Assembly (NCBI RefSeq): GCF_018687635.1
Contig: NZ_CP061300.1
Span: 434,001 to 498,000, forward strand
Direction of reading: 5' to 3'
Source of the DNA: Polynucleobacter sp. MWH-Braz-FAM2G
GTDB taxonomy: Bacteria > Pseudomonadota > Gammaproteobacteria > Burkholderiales > Burkholderiaceae
Length of the DNA: 64,000 nt
The translations under genes and the position numbers were made by a program. Of the stretch, positions 1-7,313 are shown piece after piece; position 1 is the stretch's first letter; each line of letters starts with the position of its first letter. The notes beneath the pieces were generated by a model. The model was not told the origin of the DNA, did no database searches, and saw nothing but the letters and a program-made list of their open reading frames with translations.

Positions 1-333
1 TGCACTGCTAGCAAGCGACTTGCTCAGGACGTTGCCACTTTAGCGAGATCCTTGGGGGGGTTCTGTTCAATCGCTAATAAACAAACTAGCTATACCTACC
101 TAGGTGAAAAAAAACAGGGTCGCTTATCGTTTGTTTTGAATATGAGTTTTGGTGCTGGCTTTCAAGCATTTAGCTTGCCCGAAAAGAAGGAAAGATTAAG
201 AGCGAGTTGGGATCGTCAGCGTCGCCTAACTTTCAAGAGTATTGAGCCATCAAGAGTGACTCAAGCGCAGTGTATTTCTGTAAGCCATCCTCAGAGAACT
301 TACATTACTGATGATTATGTTGTTACGCACAAC
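1..333 (+). mobile_element. C-terminal portion of a DnaB intein (Hint and probable endonuclease remnant)
   Basis: The reading frame upstream of the helicase core does not resemble DnaB. It ends in YITDDYVVTHN followed by Thr, the typical C-terminal splice block: hydrophobic strand, penultimate His, terminal Asn at 331-333, and a Thr nucleophile as first C-extein residue. The preceding stretch (ASKRLAQDVATLARSLGG) looks like the end of a LAGLIDADG/DOD endonuclease domain, so this is probably a full-size rather than a mini-intein, but its first part lies outside the window. The inferred insertion point is between Lys and Thr of Walker A, a site used by several known DnaB inteins. Confidence 0.88.
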
Positions 334-1059
334 ACCGCATTTGCGCTCAATATCGCTGAAAACGTTGCCCTAGCCGAAGGTTTGCCGGTTGTTGTTTTCT
401 CGATGGAGATGTCGGGTGAGCAGTTGGCAGCGCGTCTACTTGGATCTGTTGGGCGTGTTGATCAAGGTCGTATGCGTACAGGTAAGCTCCAAGATGATGA
501 GTGGCCACGCGTAACCGATGCGATTGCTCGTTTAAGTAATACGCAAATTTTGATTGATGAAACTGGTTCACTATCAAGTCTAGAGTTACGTGCGCGTGCT
601 CGTCGTATAGCTAGAAACTTCGGTGGCACCCTTGGTTTGGTAGTGATAGATTACCTGCAACTGATGAGTGGTTCTGGTTCTGAAAACCGTGCAACAGAAA
701 TTTCTGAAATCTCTCGTTCACTCAAATCACTCGCAAAAGAACTGCAGTGTCCAGTTGTGGCGCTATCTCAGTTAAATCGTGGTCTTGAACAGCGTCCCAA
801 TAAACGTCCAATCATGTCTGACTTGCGTGAATCTGGTGCTATTGAACAAGATGCGGACTTGATTATGTTTATTTATCGTGATGAGGTATATCACCCAGAT
901 ACCACTACCGATAAAGGCGTAGCCGAGATCATAATCGGTAAGCAGCGTAATGGTCCAATTGGTACCGTGCGTTTAAGCTGGCAAGGCCCTTATACGAAGT
1001 TTGATAATTTAGCGCTGGGTTCTATTGGTTATTCTTCGGGTGGATACGAGCCGTTCTAA
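1..1059 (+). CDS. dnaB: Replicative DNA helicase DnaB, C-terminal part, interrupted by an intein (5' end outside window)
   Basis: The frame is open from base 1, so the gene is cut by the window edge; the TTG at 52 is not a real start. Residues after position 334 match the RecA-like ATPase domain of the hexameric replication-fork helicase: the Walker B strand VVIDYLQLMSG, the ALSQLNRGLEQR segment, DLRESGAIEQDADL and the IIIGKQRNGPIGTV arginine-finger region, ending 20 residues after the family core. The first extein residue seen is Thr (334-336) in TAFALNIAEN, which in other DnaBs directly follows Gly-Lys of the Walker A motif. Helicase activity therefore depends on protein splicing. A Rho-independent terminator follows. 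The N-terminal domain and N-extein are not visible. Confidence 0.95.
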   Translation, partial: CTASKRLAQDVATLARSLGGFCSIANKQTSYTYLGEKKQGRLSFVLNMSFGAGFQAFSLPEKKERLRASWDRQRRLTFKSIEPSRVTQAQCISVSHPQRTYITDDYVVTHNTAFALNIAENVALAEGLPVVVFSMEMSGEQLAARLLGSVGRVDQGRMRTGKLQDDEWPRVTDAIARLSNTQILIDETGSLSSLELRARARRIARNFGGTLGLVVIDYLQLMSGSGSENRATEISEISRSLKSLAKELQCPVVALSQLNRGLEQRPNKRPIMSDLRESGAIEQDADLIMFIYRDEVYHPDTTTDKGVAEIIIGKQRNGPIGTVRLSWQGPYTKFDNLALGSIGYSSGGYEPF

Positions 1060-1096
1060 AAGAAAAACTTATTCAATAACTTAGAGATAAAAGAAA

Positions 1097-1121
1097 AAGC
1101 CTCGCATTGCGAGGCTTTTTT
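1097..1121 (+). terminator. Rho-independent terminator of dnaB
   Basis: Stem GCCTCGC (1099-1105), loop ATT, stem GCGAGGC (1109-1115), then a run of T to 1121. Flanking A bases pair with the T run, so it could also work for the convergent small gene on the minus strand. Confidence 0.9.
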
Positions 1122-1151
1122 CATATTGCAGAGAAGATTCTCCAAGTATCC

Positions 1152-1418
1152 TTATTTGGCACCTTCACACTTTTTAATAGAGGCAGCCTTAGCAGCGCCA
1201 TATAGTGGCTTACCATCTTTGCTAACCGCCTTGGCTTCACAATCATTTGGTTTAGCATCGCCCATACATTTTTTAATAGAAGCATCTTTAGCAGCGCCAT
1301 ACAACGGCTTACCATCTTTACTTACTGCCTTGGCTTCACAAGCTGCCTGATCGGCAAATGCGTAAGTCGGAAGTGCAAAACTGAGTGCAATACTTAAAGC
1401 GGTAATGATTTTTTTCAT
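1152..1418 (-). CDS. Small secreted protein with two Cys-containing tandem repeats
   Basis: An 88-residue protein with a clear Sec signal peptide: MKK, a hydrophobic core, and a cleavage site near AFA-DQ. The mature part is almost wholly two copies of a unit starting CEAKAVSKDGKPLYGAAK and ending IKKC (residues 27-59 and 60-88). Each carries two Cys, suggesting one or two disulfides in the periplasm. I chose the ATG at 1418, not the in-frame ATG at 1424, because the AAGGAG ribosome site lies 7 bases before 1418 and only 1 base before 1424. It loosely resembles short periplasmic PsiF-repeat proteins (Cys-Lys-Ala rich). Function is unknown. Confidence 0.8.
   Translation of the reverse strand: MKKIITALSIALSFALPTYAFADQAACEAKAVSKDGKPLYGAAKDASIKKCMGDAKPNDCEAKAVSKDGKPLYGAAKAASIKKCEGAK
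1155..1340 (-). repeat. Two 99-base-class tandem coding repeats
   Basis: The minus strand from 1340 to 1242 and from 1241 to 1155 encodes two near-identical units of 33 and 29 residues, differing at one residue (D/A) within the shared 24-25 residue core. The bases are also highly similar, so the duplication looks recent or is under gene conversion. Confidence 0.8.
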
Positions 1419-1489
1419 GCTCATTCTCCTTAATAGTTGGATGTACTTCTGCTGCAGATAGACACTACGATTGATTCTAATCTTAAATA

Positions 1490-2311
1490 CTAGTTCTGTT
1501 TCACAATCATATTCTGAGATGCCACTGGAGTTGGGAATCCGGCTGCAGCAAGCGCTTCACTCATGACTCGGTTGCTATCAAAATATACCTGCCAATAATG
1601 ATCATTGTTGCAATATGGGCGAACGGACAAGACCGGGCCTACTAGATTGAACTCTAAAATATTTACCTCAACAGCTGGCTCCTGAAGAACATTAGGAATT
1701 GCTGCAATCTTTTCGCGCAGTAAAGACATTGCAGCATTTTGATCGGCGGCACCCGAGAGTTGGCACTTAAGATCAACGCGACGATAAGGGCTGTTACTAA
1801 AATTTTGGATAGTGTCACCCAAAATCTTGGTATTGCCAATCATGGTGGCAATATTGTCTGGTGTATAGATAGTTGAGGAGAACAAACCAATCTCTTTGAC
1901 GGTACCAGTAACTCCGCCTGCAGTAATAAAGTCCCCCACTTTAAATGGACGCAACACAATTACAAATACCCCTGCTGCAAAGTTAGAGAGTAAACCTGCC
2001 CATGCCGCTCCAATGGCTACACCTGCTGTAGCAATTAAAGCGGCAAAGCTGGTGGTTTGAATTCCAAAATATCCAAGAATTCCGACAACAAGCAGGATAT
2101 TCAAAGTTACCGAAACGACCGAGCCAACATAACGCAGAATGGTAGGGTCTAACTTTTGTGCTTCCAATCCTCGGCGAATAATATTTAGGGCTAGACCAAT
2201 TAACCAACGACCAATTACCCAAAAGGCAATCGCCGCCAAGATCTTCAGTCCAATATCAGTAGCAGTTGTTACTAATATTTCTTGTATACGGTTTAAATCC
2301 ATTTCTTTCAT
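1490..2311 (-). CDS. mscS: Small-conductance mechanosensitive channel, MscS family
   Basis: Inner-membrane channel that opens under membrane tension to release solutes on hypo-osmotic shock. At about 273 residues it has the short E. coli MscS length. Three N-terminal membrane helices are visible. The third carries the Gly/Ala-rich pore sequence ALIATAGVAIGAAWAG, followed by SNFAAGVFVIVLRPFKVGDFI, the standard lead-in to the cytoplasmic beta domain (VTGTVKEIGLFSST). Starts at GTG 2317, ATG 2311 and ATG 2302 are all possible; ATG 2311 is preferred because a GGA lies 8 bases upstream. It stands alone between the small secreted gene and the NlpC gene, all on the minus strand. Confidence 0.93.
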   Translation of the reverse strand: MKEMDLNRIQEILVTTATDIGLKILAAIAFWVIGRWLIGLALNIIRRGLEAQKLDPTILRYVGSVVSVTLNILLVVGILGYFGIQTTSFAALIATAGVAIGAAWAGLLSNFAAGVFVIVLRPFKVGDFITAGGVTGTVKEIGLFSSTIYTPDNIATMIGNTKILGDTIQNFSNSPYRRVDLKCQLSGAADQNAAMSLLREKIAAIPNVLQEPAVEVNILEFNLVGPVLSVRPYCNNDHYWQVYFDSNRVMSEALAAAGFPTPVASQNMIVKQN

Positions 2312-2395
2312 TGCCACTTTCCAATCTCGTTACGATAAAAATACTTCAAATCTAGAAAATATTATTTCCTAGTGGGGTGATATTGGGCGTTAGTC

Positions 2396-2926
2396 CTAAG
2401 GCGCTATACGTCGCGCCTCTGTAAATTTAGCTGCCCAATATGGCGTGGTGATGTAGTCCAAGCGCACCGTACCTCCAGCGCTGGGGGCGTGCACAAATCT
2501 TCCTTGCCCAACATAGATGCCGGCATGTGAATACTTTTCTCCAGTGGTATTAAAAAATACTAAGTCACCTGGCGCAGGCGGCTCATTCTCGACACTACGT
2601 CCCTTGCTACTCATCTGCTGAATGGTTCTTGGTAGCTTAATACCGGCTGCTTTGTTGTAAACATAAACAATGAGACCGCTACAGTCAAAACCACCTTTGG
2701 GTGTATTGCCACCAAAGCGATAGGGAACATCCACTAAACCTACTGCTGCAATAGAAATATCTTCAGTACCAACACTCGTATCTTGCTTAAATTGAGCAAT
2801 TTTGGGATTGGGTGATTTATTGTTGGTGGTGCTACACCCGTTAAGTGCGATAAGAGCACAAATAAAAATGCCGCACCCAATTAGAGTGCGGCATGAGGTG
2901 TATTTTTTAAAGCGCGTCAGCTGCAT
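2396..2926 (-). CDS. NlpC/P60 (C40) cell-wall endopeptidase, lipoprotein
   Basis: A likely murein hydrolase of about 176 residues. The N-terminus is a lipoprotein signal peptide with lipobox LNGC (Cys31 as lipidation site). The peptidase core shows the catalytic Cys in GGFDCSGLIVYVY, then LPRTIQQM, PGDLVFFN, the catalytic His in SHAGIYVGQGRFVHAPS, and a second His. The length suits a single-domain Spr/MepS-like enzyme. ATG 2926 is chosen over GTG 2950 because it starts directly before the basic n-region; it overlaps the 3' end of phoH by 20 bases, so the two genes are probably co-transcribed. Confidence 0.9.
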   Translation of the reverse strand: MQLTRFKKYTSCRTLIGCGIFICALIALNGCSTTNNKSPNPKIAQFKQDTSVGTEDISIAAVGLVDVPYRFGGNTPKGGFDCSGLIVYVYNKAAGIKLPRTIQQMSSKGRSVENEPPAPGDLVFFNTTGEKYSHAGIYVGQGRFVHAPSAGGTVRLDYITTPYWAAKFTEARRIAP

Positions 2927-4559
2927 GATCCGCAAGACGTGAACGCTCACCGCGAGCTAAGGTCACATGACCACCATGACGCCAGCCTTTGAAGCGATCA
3001 ACTACGTAGGTTAAACCTGAAGAGCCTTCGGTTAAGTAAGGTGTATCAATCTGAGCAATATTGCCTAGGCAAATAATCTTGGTTCCTGGTCCAGCGCGGG
3101 TAACTAAGGTCTTCATTTGTTTTGGAGTTAAGTTTTGTGCTTCATCAATGATGACAAACTTGCTAACAAACGTTCTACCACGCATAAAGTTCATACTCTT
3201 TACTTTAATACGCGACCGGATCAGTTCTTGCGTAGCTGCGCGACCCCATTCTCCAGCGCCACCATCATCATTGCGTTGCAATACTTCTAAGTTGTCGTCA
3301 AATGCACCCATCCATGGCTGCATTTTTTCTTCTTCAGTACCAGGTAAGAATCCAATATCTTCGCCTACTGGCACTGTTGCGCGCGTGATGATAATCTCGT
3401 TGTAGCGTTTGCTATCAAGCACTTGTTCTAAGCCTGCTGCTAATGCCAACAAAGTTTTACCAGTACCAGCTTGGCCAAGAAGCGTCACAAAATCAACGTC
3501 AGGGTTCATCAAGAGATTCATGGCAAAGTTTTGCTCACGGTTGCGGGCGGTTACACCCCAAACATTATTCTTTTGGTGAGAGAAATCTCTTAGGGTTTGA
3601 AGTAGAGCGGTCTTACCGTTGATTTCTTTTACTTGTGCATAGAAGGGTGTTGAGCCATCTGGGTTTTCTTGGTAAACAAACTGATTCACCAACATATTCA
3701 TGACTGATGGACCAGTAACACGATAGAACATCGTGCCAGATTTAGAGTCTGCCCAACTCTCCATGTCCTTGCCGTGCTTTGGCCAAAAATCGGCAGGCAA
3801 TGTCATTACACCCGCATACATCAAATCACGATCTTCTAGCACTTGATCATTGAAGTAATCTTCTGCTGGCAAACCTAATGCACGCGCTTTAATGCGCATA
3901 TTGATATCTTTTGATACCAATACCACCTCTTGGCCTTTGCGAGTTTTTTGTAGTTCACTTACAACCGCCAAAATGAGATTATCGCCTTTTCCTTCAGGAA
4001 GTCCTTCGGGTAATGGTTGGGTTGAGAGTTTGGTTTGAAAAAATAGACGACCAGTCACATCTTGGTTGCCAAGCTTATTCAGTGGAATGCCATCATCTAG
4101 AGTGCCGCTTGTACCAGCAATTAACTGATCCAGGGAGCGACTGACTGTACGGGCATTGCGGGCCACTTCAGTCATTCCTTTTTTGTGGTTATCCAACTCC
4201 TCAAGAGTAGTCATAGGCAGGTAAAGATCATGTTCCGAGAAACGGAACAATGAACTTGGATCATGCATTAATACGTTCGTATCTAATACGAACAAGCTTG
4301 GAGGGCCTGTACGAACAACGCGTTTTGGTTTGGAAGGCACAGGTGCTTTATTCTCATTGCGAAGTGGACTGCGATCTGCTTTGATTTTTTCAAGAGCTAC
4401 TTCTGCCGCTGATAAATCTTCTTCTGCATCGTTGGCCCAATCTGAAGTTTCCACTACCACTGGTTTTGCTTGAGCAGGACGTTTTTTTAAGTCAGGAGTA
4501 TCCTTGCGACTGAGTTTCACTTGATCAGCAATTTGAGTGGGGATTGGGGGCAGTGGCAT
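2907..4559 (-). CDS. PhoH-family ATPase with N-terminal PIN domain
   Basis: A 550-residue PIN-PhoH fusion (YlaK/PhoH2 type). The PIN RNase domain starts near residue 88 (FVLDTNVLMHDP, acidic residue D93) and runs to about 230. The PhoH ATPase has Walker A GQAGTGKT at 362-369 and Walker B FVIIDEAQNLTP. Members of this family couple an ATPase/helicase to an RNA nuclease, often as a toxin-antitoxin derived module. The start at 4559 is supported by AGGAG 5 bases upstream; an ATG 39 bases earlier would read through the leader terminator and is rejected. A strong terminator sits immediately before the ribosome site, so expression could be controlled by attenuation. Confidence 0.92.
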   Translation of the reverse strand: MPLPPIPTQIADQVKLSRKDTPDLKKRPAQAKPVVVETSDWANDAEEDLSAAEVALEKIKADRSPLRNENKAPVPSKPKRVVRTGPPSLFVLDTNVLMHDPSSLFRFSEHDLYLPMTTLEELDNHKKGMTEVARNARTVSRSLDQLIAGTSGTLDDGIPLNKLGNQDVTGRLFFQTKLSTQPLPEGLPEGKGDNLILAVVSELQKTRKGQEVVLVSKDINMRIKARALGLPAEDYFNDQVLEDRDLMYAGVMTLPADFWPKHGKDMESWADSKSGTMFYRVTGPSVMNMLVNQFVYQENPDGSTPFYAQVKEINGKTALLQTLRDFSHQKNNVWGVTARNREQNFAMNLLMNPDVDFVTLLGQAGTGKTLLALAAGLEQVLDSKRYNEIIITRATVPVGEDIGFLPGTEEEKMQPWMGAFDDNLEVLQRNDDGGAGEWGRAATQELIRSRIKVKSMNFMRGRTFVSKFVIIDEAQNLTPKQMKTLVTRAGPGTKIICLGNIAQIDTPYLTEGSSGLTYVVDRFKGWRHGGHVTLARGERSRLADHAADAL

Positions 4560-4570
4560 GGACTCTCCTA

Positions 4571-4607
4571 AAAGAAAAAACCGCCAAGCGGAGTGCATTG
4601 ACGGTTT
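4571..4607 (-). terminator. Strong Rho-independent terminator just upstream of phoH
   Basis: Read on the minus strand: a 10-bp stem AAACCGTCAA / TTGGCGGTTT (one G-T pair; plus-strand 4598-4607 and 4578-4587) with a 10-base loop, then T6-C-T3. It ends only a few bases before the phoH ribosome site. Confidence 0.85.
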
Positions 4608-4791
4608 ATTGCGAAATGGGTTGCGGCGAGATTAGAAAAGTGGAGGGGGTTACTCCCCGCACCTGATCTCAGATATTCAGGCTTACGATTCAAACGGATT
4701 GTCAGACTTTCCCGTCGTTTACGGTGCATATGAATCACTTTACCCCAAAATTTGGGGTTTGCAAGCACCCTACCAAAAATTGTTGTAAAAA
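4608..4791 (-). other. Gap between bcp and phoH: possible structured RNA or leader
   Basis: About 180 bases without a convincing gene. Read on the minus strand it holds a short CCCCAAA/TTTGGGG hairpin (4744-4758) and a second hairpin around GTGCGGGG...CCCCTCCAC (near 4641-4663), and it ends in the terminator at 4571-4607. A 53-codon reading frame (ATG at 4729 to a stop at 4568) runs through the terminator. It may be a small RNA, an attenuator leader for phoH, or simply a long 3' region of bcp. I could not match it to 6S RNA, SRP RNA or a riboswitch. Confidence 0.3.
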
Positions 4792-5259
4792 TTACTTGGT
4801 GGCTTGGGCGGCTTGCAATACCTCTGTCACATGGCCGGGAACTTTAAGACCGCGCCATTCTTTAACTAAGTTGCCAGACGAGTCAAAAAGAAAGGTGCTG
4901 CGCTCTACACCACGAACCTGTTTGCCATACATATTCTTCATTTTCATGACGCCAAAGAGTTGGCAAAGAACTTCTTCGGTGTCTGCAACTAGTTCAAATG
5001 GGAGCTCTAATTTGCTACGGAAGTTGTCATGCGATTTGAGGCTATCTCGGGAAACCCCTACGATTAATGTGTTGGCTTTAGTGAAGGCATCAATATTGTC
5101 TCTAAATTCACCTGACTCAGCGGTGCAGCCTGGAGTCATATCTTTAGGGTAAAAATATAAAACCAATTTTTTGCCTTTGGCAGAGGCGGGGGTAAACGTT
5201 AATCCAGATGTTGCTGGAATCGCACATTCAGGTATAGGTTGACCAATAGCTACTGTCAT
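4792..5259 (-). CDS. bcp: Peroxiredoxin, BCP/PrxQ family, without the usual resolving Cys
   Basis: Thiol peroxidase of 155 residues that reduces peroxides. The active-site motif is YFYPKDMTPGCTAESGEF. The peroxidatic Cys is present, but the position five residues later, which holds the resolving Cys in many PrxQ proteins, is not Cys. The only other Cys is in VLCQLFGV, where E. coli Bcp also has one. It may therefore work as a 1-Cys or atypical enzyme. GAGGA six bases before ATG supports the start. It lies downstream of arnD on the same strand, 32 bases away. Confidence 0.92.
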   Translation of the reverse strand: MTVAIGQPIPECAIPATSGLTFTPASAKGKKLVLYFYPKDMTPGCTAESGEFRDNIDAFTKANTLIVGVSRDSLKSHDNFRSKLELPFELVADTEEVLCQLFGVMKMKNMYGKQVRGVERSTFLFDSSGNLVKEWRGLKVPGHVTEVLQAAQATK

Positions 5260-5291
5260 GATGATTCCTCTAAGGTTGGTTGTCTCAAATT

Positions 5292-6209
5292 CTAATTATT
5301 TTGAATGATTAGTTCGCCGCTACGATTGGGTATTTCACCCCAGGTTAACGGGAGTACGGCTATTTTATCCAACTGTTTAGTGGCTTCCCAAGATTTATGC
5401 AGTTCGCCCATGGTTACTAAATCGTGACCTTGATTTAGCCACCCGACCAATAACTGCTCAAATGCGGGCAAAAGCTTCTGCCCTTCAAGTTCAGCGTGAA
5501 GCGTAAATACCTGGTCATTTGGGTTGCTTTGGGTAATTTCTAAGAGTTTTTTGACTGCGCCAAATTCATCGGCGCCATCAATGCCAATGAGTTCGTCAAA
5601 GGTGGGAAGTGTGGTTGGGTATTGGACGTGTTTGGCTTTGCCAGAGGGTAGATCAATACGATAAGGCATTAAGTTGGGTTCTGCTCTACCATCTGAGGAG
5701 TAAGCAATACCCCATTGATCTAATTGCTCAAAAGCGGTTGCATTCATTTGCCAGCCAGCAGCGCCATAAGTCACAGGAGCATGACCAAAAATTTCAACAA
5801 AGCGATCCCAACTTTTTTGCATCATAGCTTTAGTCCAAGATGCATCTTGATTTCGAACGGCATCCTGCCAAGCAACATGATCCCAAGTGTGAATGCCAGT
5901 TTCATGGCCTGCTTGGTCAATGGCGCGCATTTCTGCGGCAGCCTTCTTGCCAATGTCAGGTCCTGGTATTAGGACGCCGTATAGCAATGTTTTGATGCCG
6001 TAGTGTTCCACTACAGAAGTGCGACTAACTTTTTTTAGAAATCCTGGACGAAAGATACGTTTTAGAGCCCAGCCAGTGTGATCAGGTCCAAGACTAAAAA
6101 GAAAAGTTGCTTTTAAGCCAAAGCGCTCTAGAGTGCGAGCAAGATTCGGAACGCCCTCTTTGGTGCCGCGTAAGGTATCAACATCTACCTTGAGAGCAAT
6201 CTTAGCCAT
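5292..6209 (-). CDS. arnD: ArnD, undecaprenyl-phosphate 4-deoxy-4-formamido-L-arabinose deformylase
   Basis: NodB-type polysaccharide deacetylase, 305 residues, that removes the formyl group from undecaprenyl-phosphate-L-Ara4FN on the cytoplasmic face. Visible family motifs: the metal-binding Asp region LKVDVDTLRGTKEG at the start, HETGIHTWDHVAWQ in the middle, and TYGAAGWQMNATAF. The C-terminal VFTLHAELEGQKLLPAFEQLL also matches ArnD. It is the last gene of the arn run, 20 bases after the decarboxylase gene. The context makes ArnD much more likely than a generic deacetylase. Confidence 0.93.
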   Translation of the reverse strand: MAKIALKVDVDTLRGTKEGVPNLARTLERFGLKATFLFSLGPDHTGWALKRIFRPGFLKKVSRTSVVEHYGIKTLLYGVLIPGPDIGKKAAAEMRAIDQAGHETGIHTWDHVAWQDAVRNQDASWTKAMMQKSWDRFVEIFGHAPVTYGAAGWQMNATAFEQLDQWGIAYSSDGRAEPNLMPYRIDLPSGKAKHVQYPTTLPTFDELIGIDGADEFGAVKKLLEITQSNPNDQVFTLHAELEGQKLLPAFEQLLVGWLNQGHDLVTMGELHKSWEATKQLDKIAVLPLTWGEIPNRSGELIIQNN

Positions 6210-6229
6210 GAACCTTTTATTTAATTTAC

Positions 6230-7276
6230 TTATTCTTTATCAACTAAAGTGCGTGCCTTTTCTACATCCTCGCGATAGGCTTCAAAGATATTCTTTAGTG
6301 CATCAGACATAGTAGTAGTCGGCTTCCAGCCCAGTTCATTCATGGTGTTATCAATTGCTGGCACGCGATTTTGCACATCCTGATAGCCTTCGCCGTAATA
6401 TGCGCCAGAAGTAGTTTCTACAATCTTCACTTCATTCGCAGTCTTTGCATACTCAGGAATGCTGCGTGCAATTTCTAGCATTTGATTGGCTAGTTCACGA
6501 ATTGAGTGATTGTTCTTTGGATTACCAATGTTGTAGATCTTGCCATTAGCTACCCCATCTTTGTTGTCAATGATGCGCATTAATGCATCGATACCGTCGT
6601 CAACATAGGTAAAGGCTCGTTTTTGCGCACCACCATCCACGAGATTAATGGATTCACCACGAACAATGTGTCCGAGGAATTGAGTGACAACACGAGAGGA
6701 GCCTTCTTTTGGTGTGTAGATGCTATCTAAGCCAGGCCCAATCCAGTTAAATGGGCGGAAAAGGGTAAACCGCAAGCCTTCCATGCCATAACCCCAAATC
6801 ACGCGATCCATTAGTTGTTTGGAGCATGCATAAATCCAACGAGGTTTATTAATCGGGCCGTAAATCAGATTTGATTTGGCAGGATCAAATTCACTGTCAT
6901 CGCACATTCCATAGACTTCGGATGTGGATGGAAATACTAAATGTTTTTTGTATTTGACTGCTGAACGCACGATCGGTAAATTGGCTTCGAAGTCGAGCTC
7001 AAATACTTTTAATGGCTGCTGTACATAAGTTGCTGGAGTGGCAATGGCAACTAGAGGTAGGATCACATCGCATTTACGAATGTGATACTCAACCCATTCT
7101 TTATTGATGGTGATGTCACCTTCAAAAAAGTGCATACGAGGATGGTTAATTAAATCCCCTAAGCGATCATTTTGCATATCCATGCCATAGACATCCCAAT
7201 CGGTTGTCTCCAGAATGCGCTTGGAAAGGTGGTGACCAATAAAGCCGTTAACACCAAGAATGAGTACTTTTTTCAT
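6230..7276 (-). CDS. arnA: UDP-glucuronate decarboxylase (C-terminal half of ArnA as a separate gene)
   Basis: Extended short-chain dehydrogenase of 348 residues. It oxidises and decarboxylates UDP-glucuronate to UDP-4-keto-pentose with NAD. It matches the C-terminal domain of E. coli ArnA closely: LILGVNGFIGHHL for NAD binding, CDVILPLVAIATPATYV, the catalytic PSTSEVYGMC, NKPRWIYACSKQLMDRVIW with the Tyr/Lys pair, and FRPFNWIGPGLD. In enterobacteria this domain is fused to the formyltransferase; here it is its own gene, 37 bases downstream of the formyltransferase gene. A GAGG ribosome site lies 8 bases before ATG. Confidence 0.95.
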   Translation of the reverse strand: MKKVLILGVNGFIGHHLSKRILETTDWDVYGMDMQNDRLGDLINHPRMHFFEGDITINKEWVEYHIRKCDVILPLVAIATPATYVQQPLKVFELDFEANLPIVRSAVKYKKHLVFPSTSEVYGMCDDSEFDPAKSNLIYGPINKPRWIYACSKQLMDRVIWGYGMEGLRFTLFRPFNWIGPGLDSIYTPKEGSSRVVTQFLGHIVRGESINLVDGGAQKRAFTYVDDGIDALMRIIDNKDGVANGKIYNIGNPKNNHSIRELANQMLEIARSIPEYAKTANEVKIVETTSGAYYGEGYQDVQNRVPAIDNTMNELGWKPTTTMSDALKNIFEAYREDVEKARTLVDKE

Positions 7277-7313
7277 CTCTACTGCCTCGTTTTAATCTAA
7301 TTTGCGTTGCTTT

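Noticed and set aside
1155..1340. CRISPR-like or non-coding repeat
   Set aside because: The two units are in frame inside a protein with a signal peptide and ribosome site, and there are no spacers.
4608..4740. 6S RNA, SRP RNA, RNase P RNA or a TPP riboswitch
   Set aside because: Short look-alike motifs (GGAAAGTC, CTGAGA) occur, but the surrounding conserved elements and folds are absent.
4568..4768. A 66-codon protein gene on the minus strand before phoH
   Set aside because: It runs through a strong terminator, has no family match I recognise and ends just before the phoH ribosome site. Kept only as a possible leader peptide from 4729.
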